From NCBI GenBank assembly GCA_005791685.1, contig SXVG01000101.1, positions 1 through 20,429 of the forward strand: a DNA stretch of 20,429 bases. The letters run 5' to 3'. Below are positions 15,038 to 20,429 of this stretch, in pieces. The stretch is from Methylotenera sp. (GTDB taxonomy: Bacteria; Pseudomonadota; Gammaproteobacteria; Burkholderiales; Methylophilaceae). Numbering within the stretch: the first letter of the stretch is position 1; each line of letters begins with the position of its first letter. Position numbers and translations under genes: made by a program. A model generated the notes under the pieces. The model worked only from the letters and a program-made list of their open reading frames with translations, was not told where the DNA came from and searched no databases.

Positions 15038-15850
15038 ATGATAAACCGGACCGTATTCTTTATTTCCGACGGCACCGGCATCACTGCCGGCGCCTTGGGT
15101 AAATTGCTAGAGCACTTCCCTAGCACCCGTTTCACCCAAGTGCGCATGCCCTTTACCGACACCCTAGACAAAATCAAGCTGGCGCAAGACGCGATTCTGC
15201 AGGCGGCCGAGCACAGTAGCGGCCGACCGGTGGTGATTATGTCGATTGGTAGCATAGAGCTGCGCAATGCCTTAAAAGAGTCCAACGCCTACTTCATAGA
15301 CTTATTCAGCACGTTTATCGACCCGCTCGGTGTGGAGTTGGCCCAACAACCGCTGACTGGCGCGGGCATTGCCCACAGTGTCATGGGCAGCAAATACAAC
15401 GACCGCATGGAAGCGGTTAACTTCACGCTCAACCACGATGACGGCATGACCAATTCCGGCTTGGAAGAAGCGCAAGTTATCTTAGTCGGGGTGTCGCGTT
15501 GTGGCAAAACCCCTACCAGCGTTTATTTGGCCATGCAATTCGGTATCAAGGCAGCTAATTACCCGCTCATCCCAGAAGACTTCGAGCGTGGCACCCTGCC
15601 GGCCATTCTGCACAAACATTTAGACAAAATCTTCGGCCTCACCATCAAGCCGGAACGCTTGCATGCGGTGCGTAGCGAACGTCGATTTGGTAGTTTCTAC
15701 GCCTCATTGGAGAATTGCCGCAAAGAAATTGCCACCGCAGAAAATCTCATGCGCAATGCCGGCATCACTTGGGCGGATTCAACCAGCCGTTCGGTAGAAG
15801 AATTGTCTGCCATCATCATGGAAAAAACGCACACACTCACCCAGAGTTAA
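15038..15850 (+). CDS. ppsR: PEP synthase regulatory protein (bifunctional kinase/pyrophosphorylase, DUF299)
   Basis: ADP-dependent kinase and Pi-dependent pyrophosphorylase that inactivates and reactivates PEP synthase by modifying the threonine beside its catalytic histidine. The 270-residue product is of standard length. It begins RTVFFISDGTGITAGALGKLL, typical of the family, and holds the P-loop GVSRCGKT at residues 151-158. Further motifs are KAANYPLIPEDFERGTLPAIL and RLHAVRSERRFGSFYASLENC. It lies 25 nt behind ppsA, its presumed substrate, so the pair is probably cotranscribed. The ribosome binding site is weak (AGG before the ATG). Confidence 0.96.
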   Translation: MINRTVFFISDGTGITAGALGKLLEHFPSTRFTQVRMPFTDTLDKIKLAQDAILQAAEHSSGRPVVIMSIGSIELRNALKESNAYFIDLFSTFIDPLGVELAQQPLTGAGIAHSVMGSKYNDRMEAVNFTLNHDDGMTNSGLEEAQVILVGVSRCGKTPTSVYLAMQFGIKAANYPLIPEDFERGTLPAILHKHLDKIFGLTIKPERLHAVRSERRFGSFYASLENCRKEIATAENLMRNAGITWADSTSRSVEELSAIIMEKTHTLTQS

Positions 15851-15868
15851 AGGTGTCCCATACCCCCT

Positions 15869-16246
15869 ATGTCCCTCCCCTACAAAAGCGTCATTAAGCT
15901 CAGCCTATGGCTCATCGTCTTGCCCGCCCTGCTGTTCGGCTTATACACCTGGGCCAGCCTAAGCTGGGTGTACTCCTCAGGCGAGCGCGCCGGTTACGTA
16001 CAAAAATTCTCGCTTAAAGGCTATCTATGCAAAACTTGGGAAGGTGAGATTGTCTTGGTGTCCATGCCGGGCACACAAGCTGAAAAGTTTTTCTTTACGG
16101 TAGAGGATGCCGCTATTGCCAAGAAAGTAAACGACTCATTAGGTTTACGGGTAAAAATCCATTACCAAGAACACAAAGGCGTCCCCTCTTCTTGCTTTGG
16201 CGAAACGGCTTATTTTGTAGATGACCTAGTCGTGCTCGAGAAGTAA
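15869..16246 (+). CDS. Conserved hypothetical membrane-anchored protein
   Basis: A 125-residue protein of unknown function. A hydrophobic stretch at about residues 9-32 (LSLWLIVLPALLFGLYTWAS) forms one membrane anchor or uncleaved signal; the rest is a soluble domain probably on the periplasmic side. The segments SGERAGYVQKFSLKGYLCKTWEGE, SMPGTQAEKFFFTV and KGVPSSCFGETAYFV look like conserved blocks, and I recall similar short proteins in other betaproteobacteria without a function. Two cysteines (about 53 and 110) could form a disulfide. It starts 18 nt after ppsR with no clear ribosome binding site and is followed by greB after 14 nt. The context does not point to a function. Confidence 0.78.
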   Translation: MSLPYKSVIKLSLWLIVLPALLFGLYTWASLSWVYSSGERAGYVQKFSLKGYLCKTWEGEIVLVSMPGTQAEKFFFTVEDAAIAKKVNDSLGLRVKIHYQEHKGVPSSCFGETAYFVDDLVVLEK

Positions 16247-16260
16247 GCATCATCCATAAT

Positions 16261-16758
16261 ATGGCTGACGAAAAAAACTACATCACCCCGCAAGGGCATG
16301 CGGCACTTGAAGCGGAGCTTCAGGCATTACTGAAGGTTGAGCGGCCGGCCTTGGTCAAAGTCGTGTCATGGGCAGCCGGTAACGGCGATCGCAGTGAGAA
16401 CGGTGATTACATTTATGGTAAGCGGCGCTTGCGGCAAATCGACAGCCGCTTGCGCTTTTTAATGCAACGCATGGACGCCGCCGTTATCGTCGATCCAGCC
16501 AGCCAACAAGGCTTAGAAAAAGTATTTTTTGGCGCTTGGGTGAGCTTGTATTCCTTAAAAAATGACAGCGAACATTGCTACCGCATCGTCGGTAAGGATG
16601 AATTGAATCCATCCATGGGCTACATCAGTTGGATTTCACCTTTAGCCAAAGTCCTATTAGGCAAACAAGTGGGTGACACCATCCAAGTCTCAGCTCCGGC
16701 CGGCGAAGAGCAATACGAAATCATTCAAGTCAGCTACCAGGCGCCAGAGGGACTTTAG
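16261..16758 (+). CDS. greB: Transcription elongation factor GreB
   Basis: Binds the RNA polymerase secondary channel and stimulates cleavage of backtracked transcripts. The 165-residue protein has the N-terminal coiled coil with the acidic tip in NGDRSENGDYIYGKRRLRQID (about 41-61) and the C-terminal FKBP-like domain with VFFGAWVSLYSLKND, YISWISPLAKVLLGKQVGDTI. YGKRRLRQIDSRLRFL is the GreB form; GreA differs here. It starts 14 nt after the small membrane protein and ends 5 nt before earP. Confidence 0.96.
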   Translation: MADEKNYITPQGHAALEAELQALLKVERPALVKVVSWAAGNGDRSENGDYIYGKRRLRQIDSRLRFLMQRMDAAVIVDPASQQGLEKVFFGAWVSLYSLKNDSEHCYRIVGKDELNPSMGYISWISPLAKVLLGKQVGDTIQVSAPAGEEQYEIIQVSYQAPEGL

Positions 16759-16763
16759 CTTAA

Positions 16764-17933
16764 GTGCATCTTAAATCCATGCAAACGCCAGCGCACTGGG
16801 ATGTATTCTGCAAGATCGTCGACAACCACGGCGACATTGGCGTGTGTTGGCGTTTAAGTCAGCAATTGGCAAGCGAACACGGACTTTGCGTGCGCCTATT
16901 CATAGACGACTTAGCGGCCGCCCAAAAAATCATCCCCCAATTAAACGTGGGCCTTAGCCAACAACGCATGGCCGGCGTGACTATCTGCGCTTGGCCAGAT
17001 GACAAGGTCATACCGGCCGCAACCGTGTTGGAAACTTTCGCTTGTGGCTTACCCATGGCTTTTCTTGAAAAAATGGTGGCGCAACAAGCGCATTGGATTA
17101 ACTTGGACTACCTGTCCGCCGAAGATTGGGTGGCCGACTTTCATGGCAAACCTTCCCCCCACCCACAACTGCCCATCACCAAGCATTTCTTCTTCCCCGG
17201 CTTTGATTTGGGCACAGGCGGCTTACTGCGTGAACAAGCGCTGATTGAACAGCGTAGCGCTTTCATCCAAGATGCCAGCGTGCAACAGCAGTTTTGGCAA
17301 AGCATAGGCTATGAGCAAGCTAGGCCTAAGCCTGAAAACAACCTAAAAATTTCCTTATTTTGTTATCCGCAAGCCAACAGTAAACGCTTAATTGAGGACT
17401 TAGTGCTTGCAGATCAATCCGTCACGGTGTTTTTCCCGGCCAGTCTTTTGCAAAGTGCCGACAGCCTCTTCCCTGATTTCAACAAAATCAAGCCGCATAC
17501 TTTGCAAAAGAACAAGGTCACGGTGCAGTTGCTGCCTTTCCTAAGCTCTGCCAATTACGACCGCTTGCTTTGGTCTTGCGACCTTAATTTTGTGCGCGGC
17601 GAAGACAGTTGGGTGCGCGCCCTATGGGCCGGCCAGCCCTTTGTCTGGCAACCCTATATACAAGATGAAGACACCCATTTAAAAAAACTGCAGGCTTTTT
17701 TAGATTGCTACAGCCACAACGCCAGCGCCGAATTAACAGCCACGCTAACAGCGGCGCATCACACCTGGTCTAACGCAAAAGAGCCGCGTAAAAACAGTTT
17801 TTATGAGCTCATTAAAGGCTTAGCTGAATTCAGGCTTTACGCCGAACAACAAGCAGACGCACTGGCACAGCAGCCCGATCTGGCCAGCAAATTGCTGAGT
17901 TTTAATGAAAAACTGATAAAAAATAAGGTATAA
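16764..17933 (+). CDS. earP: EF-P arginine rhamnosyltransferase EarP
   Basis: Transfers L-rhamnose from dTDP-beta-L-rhamnose to Arg32 of elongation factor P, which relieves ribosome stalling at polyproline. The 389-residue GT-B-like protein (DUF2331) opens with WDVFCKIVDNHGDIGVCWRLSQQL; the aspartates of VDNHGDIG (Asp20 and Asp24 from the GTG start) correspond to the essential pair known in EarP. The C-terminal nucleotide-sugar site shows NFVRGEDSWVRALWAGQPFVWQPYIQDEDTHLKKL. The GTG at 16764 has GAGGGA 11 nt upstream; ATG at 16779 is an alternative. efp with Arg32 lies just downstream, which supports the assignment. The rhamnose-nucleotide synthesis genes are not in the window. Confidence 0.96.
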   Translation: MHLKSMQTPAHWDVFCKIVDNHGDIGVCWRLSQQLASEHGLCVRLFIDDLAAAQKIIPQLNVGLSQQRMAGVTICAWPDDKVIPAATVLETFACGLPMAFLEKMVAQQAHWINLDYLSAEDWVADFHGKPSPHPQLPITKHFFFPGFDLGTGGLLREQALIEQRSAFIQDASVQQQFWQSIGYEQARPKPENNLKISLFCYPQANSKRLIEDLVLADQSVTVFFPASLLQSADSLFPDFNKIKPHTLQKNKVTVQLLPFLSSANYDRLLWSCDLNFVRGEDSWVRALWAGQPFVWQPYIQDEDTHLKKLQAFLDCYSHNASAELTATLTAAHHTWSNAKEPRKNSFYELIKGLAEFRLYAEQQADALAQQPDLASKLLSFNEKLIKNKV

Positions 17934-17934
17934 T
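17929..17934 (+). promoter_or_regulatory. Candidate -10 box for efp, overlapping the earP stop codon
   Basis: A perfect TATAAT covers the earP TAA stop (17931-17933). The -35 region is poor (TGAAAA 18 nt upstream, three of six). If used, the start near 17941 gives efp a leader of about 95 nt and makes efp separately transcribed from earP. Confidence 0.5.
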
Positions 17935-18035
17935 TCGCGCCTTTAGTCTTAGGCCTAATTAGCATTTGCTCAGCAAAATTTAATTAAGCTAAGTCTTAAC
18001 TATTTACTAACCCCTTAATTTAGCAGGGCAATTTT

Positions 18036-18596
18036 ATGAAAACAGCACAAGAACTTCGCGCCGGTAATGTGATTATGGTCGGCAATGACCCTTTGGTCGT
18101 GGTTAAAGCCGAATACACCAAATCGGGTCGTAGCACGGCTGTAGTAAAAATGAAATTTAAAAATCTATTGACCGACACGCCTAGCGAAACCATCTATGGC
18201 GCCGGCGATAAATTTGAAGTGGTTATCTTAGAGAAAAAAGAAGCGACTTACTCTTACTTCGCTGACCCTAGTTACGTATTCATGGATGCGGATTACAACC
18301 AGTACGACGTCGATGCCGAATTCATGGAAGACGTGCTGCCATACCTAGAAGATGGCATGCCGGCAGACATCCGTTTCTACAACGAAAAAGCCATTTCCGT
18401 TGAATTGCCTACCACCGTGGTGCGTGAAATCACCTATACCGAACCGGCTGTTAAAGGTGACACTTCAGGCAAGGTCATGAAACCCGCCAAATTGGCTACT
18501 GGCTTCGAATTGCCGGTGCCATTGTTTTGTGCACAAGGTGATAAAATTGAAATTGACACACGTACTGGCGAATACAGAAACCGCGTTTTAAAATAA
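18036..18596 (+). CDS. efp: Elongation factor P
   Basis: Translation factor that promotes peptide-bond formation at proline-rich stretches. The 186-residue, three-domain protein is full length. The tip of domain I reads YTKSGRSTAV with Arg at position 32, the EarP rhamnosylation site, instead of the lysine used by EpmA-type systems. The C-terminal domain has GYxxR-type signatures around KIEIDTRTGEYRNRVLK. The start ATG is preceded by a short AGGGCA. A strong terminator follows 31 nt after the stop. Confidence 0.98.
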   Translation: MKTAQELRAGNVIMVGNDPLVVVKAEYTKSGRSTAVVKMKFKNLLTDTPSETIYGAGDKFEVVILEKKEATYSYFADPSYVFMDADYNQYDVDAEFMEDVLPYLEDGMPADIRFYNEKAISVELPTTVVREITYTEPAVKGDTSGKVMKPAKLATGFELPVPLFCAQGDKIEIDTRTGEYRNRVLK

Positions 18597-18627
18597 CTCC
18601 CAGCCATTTAGTGGCAGGTGTTTAAGC

Positions 18628-18656
18628 AAAAAGGGAGCAAAATTGCTCCCTTTTTT
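18628..18656 (+). terminator. Intrinsic terminator downstream of efp
   Basis: GGGAGCA/TGCTCCC stem (18633-18639 and 18644-18650) with a 4-nt loop, five A before and six T after. It is a clear rho-independent terminator for efp, and is nearly symmetrical so could also act on the other strand. Confidence 0.93.
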
Positions 18657-18727
18657 AATGCCTAAAAAAGCTTAATCGCGCTATCATAACGCTAAGCAAA
18701 AACAACCCTGGCCTGGAGGTACGCGGC

Positions 18728-19405
18728 ATGAACGATAAACAATTAGTCGCCTTGGCGGCGGCACAATACGTTCAAAACGACATGTTGGTGGGCTTGGGCA
18801 CCGGCTCTACCGCCAATTACTTCATCGCCGAATTGGCCAGACGGCAACGCGATGAGGGTTTGAAAATCACCACCGTAGCCAGCTCCACCATCAGCGCCCA
18901 ACAAGCGCAAGCGCAAAACTTAGCCATTGTCGCCTTGGAGCACATCGGCCGTATCGATTTATACGTAGACGGTGCGGATGAATTTGACTCAGACAGAACA
19001 CTGCTCAAAGGACGCGGCAGCGACTTGGTCAAAGAGAAATTACTGGCCAAAGCCGCCAATGAATTTATTGCAGTAGCGGAAGCCGGCAAACGGGTGGATC
19101 GCATAGGGCAAAATTATGCCATACCAATAGAAGTCATGCCCTACGCCTGGCAACTCGCCCATAAGAGTCTAGAAGACTTAGGCGGCTTAGGGGATTTGCG
19201 GCCCAACGCGGCTAAAGATGGCTTTTGGATCACATCGCACGGCAGTTATGTACTCGATATGCGCTTTGCCAATATCAGCGATGCTCAGCAACTCAACACC
19301 CTCATCAACAATACGCCAGGCGTGGTCGAACACGGTATTTTTCATGGGCTATGCGACGCCTTATTTATCGCCGAAAATGGCACAGTGAGTGAGCATTGGG
19401 CTTGA
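18728..19405 (+). CDS. rpiA: Ribose-5-phosphate isomerase A
   Basis: Interconverts ribose 5-phosphate and ribulose 5-phosphate; in a RuMP organism it helps restore the formaldehyde acceptor. The 225-residue protein carries GLGTGSTANYFIAELA (about 22-37), the catalytic DGADEFDSDRTLLKGRGSDLVKEKLL (about 82-107), IPIEVMPYAW, and the C-terminal NTPGVVEHGIFHGLCD. The KGRGSDL loop differs slightly from the commoner KGGGAAL form but the acidic and lysine residues remain. GGAGGT lies 7 nt before the ATG, a strong ribosome binding site. Its stop overlaps the start of the next gene. Confidence 0.96.
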   Translation: MNDKQLVALAAAQYVQNDMLVGLGTGSTANYFIAELARRQRDEGLKITTVASSTISAQQAQAQNLAIVALEHIGRIDLYVDGADEFDSDRTLLKGRGSDLVKEKLLAKAANEFIAVAEAGKRVDRIGQNYAIPIEVMPYAWQLAHKSLEDLGGLGDLRPNAAKDGFWITSHGSYVLDMRFANISDAQQLNTLINNTPGVVEHGIFHGLCDALFIAENGTVSEHWA

Positions 19406-20429
19406 ACAGCCTCTTGAGTCCTCTGCCTTACCTGCGATTAGGTCTAGCCTTACTGTGCGCCGGGCTTGTCGCCTGCAAACCCAGCAGTTCGATAGACACC
19501 GCACCTAGCATCAATCCCAATAAAAAAGAAATCGTCTTCGTTACCCATAATGGCCCTAGCACTTACTACTTGGCTAACGATAATCAACCGGCCGGTATAG
19601 AGTACGACTTAGCCGTGTTGTTTGTGCACGAGCATTATCCCGACCATGCAATACGCTTTGTCTTGGCCAACAGCATCAGCGACGTCATTCCTAGCCTATT
19701 AAAAAATAAAGCCCACATTGCCGCAGCCAATTTAACCATTACCAACTTACGCAAGCATCTGGTGCAGTTTGCCAGCCCTTACCAAGAAACGCAGCAACAG
19801 CTTATTTTCAATAATGAATTGAATAAGAAACCCAAGGGCTTGAATGAGCTGGCCGATAAAAAAATCAGCGTCCCCAAGGGTACCAGTTACGCAGAGCGTT
19901 TAACACAGCTGCAAAAAACCCAGCCCAGCCTGCACTGGACCAGCGAGAACCACACCAACACCGAATCCTTATTGGAAGAAGTGGCGGACGGTTTGTTGGA
20001 TTTCACGGTGGCCGACAGCCATCTGGCCGCGTTAATGCAAAACCATTACCCAAACTTAGAGGTGGCCATGAACTTAGGCCCTAGCGATAAGATTGCTTGG
20101 GCCATGTCAAAAAATGCCGACCCTCGTTTGGTGCTGAAGGTGCAAGCTTTTTTTGCCAAGATTAAAGCCGACGGCAGATTGCGCAATTTATTAGACCGTT
20201 ATTACGGACACAATGAGCGCTTAAACACACTGGACGTCTCTACTTTTCTTAAAGACAGCAACACCTTGCTCCCCAAATACCTACGCCTATTTAAGCAAGC
20301 CGAAAATATCACCGGCATAGACTGGCGTTTACTGGCCGCCTTAAGCTACAGAGAGTCGCACTGGGACACCTACAGCACCTCGCCAACCAATGTGCGCGGC
20401 TTGATGATGCTCACCGAGGAAACCGCCGA
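19402..20429 (+). CDS. MltF-like membrane-bound lytic murein transglycosylase, 3' end cut by window edge
   Basis: Probable peptidoglycan lytic transglycosylase of the MltF type. A TTG at 19402, overlapping the rpiA stop as TTGA, opens a frame that runs to the window end (342 codons). The N terminus is a lipoprotein signal with hydrophobic LGLALLCAGL and lipobox LVAC; Cys25 would be lipidated. A periplasmic solute-binding-type domain (SBP_bac_3) follows, with GIEYDLAVLFV and AAANLTITNLRKHLVQFASPY. Then comes the start of the lysozyme-like SLT domain, GIDWRLLAALSYRESHWD, in which the Glu of YRESHW is the expected catalytic acid, and NVRGLMMLTEETA. The remainder of the SLT domain lies outside the window. 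Another in-frame TTG at 19414 is a possible start. Confidence 0.88.
   Translation, partial: MNSLLSPLPYLRLGLALLCAGLVACKPSSSIDTAPSINPNKKEIVFVTHNGPSTYYLANDNQPAGIEYDLAVLFVHEHYPDHAIRFVLANSISDVIPSLLKNKAHIAAANLTITNLRKHLVQFASPYQETQQQLIFNNELNKKPKGLNELADKKISVPKGTSYAERLTQLQKTQPSLHWTSENHTNTESLLEEVADGLLDFTVADSHLAALMQNHYPNLEVAMNLGPSDKIAWAMSKNADPRLVLKVQAFFAKIKADGRLRNLLDRYYGHNERLNTLDVSTFLKDSNTLLPKYLRLFKQAENITGIDWRLLAALSYRESHWDTYSTSPTNVRGLMMLTEETA

Noticed and set aside
18657..18727. Possible promoter for rpiA (TATCAT near 18683)
   Set aside because: No acceptable -35 box at suitable spacing; only the ribosome binding site is convincing.

Overview
The window reads as a chromosomal methylotrophy locus of a Gram-negative C1-using proteobacterium. 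It combines ribulose monophosphate (RuMP) assimilation enzymes, enzymes for making and using dephospho-tetrahydromethanopterin (H4MPT), and homologues of methanofuran biosynthesis enzymes. The neighbours (PEP synthase with its regulatory kinase, GreB, EarP/EF-P with Arg32, RpiA, an MltF-like lipoprotein) suit a betaproteobacterial Methylophilaceae member (Methylotenera/Methylophilus-like). A gammaproteobacterial methylotroph (Methylococcales) cannot be excluded from gene content alone. No mobile element, CRISPR array, tRNA or rRNA was seen, and no gene-free stretch exceeds 300 bases.

Layout. (1) 1-3147, minus strand: a tightly packed operon of an ATP-grasp ligase resembling MfnD, an ASKHA-fold protein resembling MfnF, and pabB, which is cut by the window edge. 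Genes overlap by 4 and 14 nt. (2) 3146-3859, plus strand: a HisA-like TIM barrel whose start abuts the MfnD-like gene head to head. A bidirectional terminator follows. (3) 3910-6413, minus strand: the RuMP core, transaldolase (tal), hexulose-6-phosphate synthase (hps) and phosphohexuloisomerase (phi). hps has a near-consensus sigma70 promoter with a leader of about 150 nt, and a strong terminator lies between hps and phi. (4) 6557-12420, minus strand: the H4MPT operon mptG, mtdB, an ATP-grasp gene, mch, a RimK-like ATP-grasp gene and a CitG-like gene. Most junctions are overlapping or within 11 nt. (5) 12640-17933, plus strand: ppsA, ppsR, a conserved small membrane protein, greB and earP. (6) 18036-20429, plus strand: efp with its own promoter and terminator, then rpiA and an MltF-like lytic transglycosylase cut by the window edge.

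How they work together. H4MPT carries formaldehyde-derived carbon for oxidation: MtdB and Mch act on methylene- and methenyl-H4MPT, and MptG with PabB-derived pABA starts its biosynthesis. A methanofuran-type cofactor, whose synthesis MfnD/MfnF-like proteins would serve, would accept the formyl group in the next step. Hps and Phi fix formaldehyde onto ribulose 5-phosphate. Tal and RpiA help regenerate the acceptor. PpsA, switched by PpsR, makes PEP from pyruvate.

The least understood parts are five proteins embedded in these cofactor operons: three ATP-grasp ligases (one MfnD-like), a CitG-like protein and a HisA-like protein. Further points of interest are an apparently non-canonical start on the MfnD-like gene, the terminator between hps and phi, and the structured hps leader.
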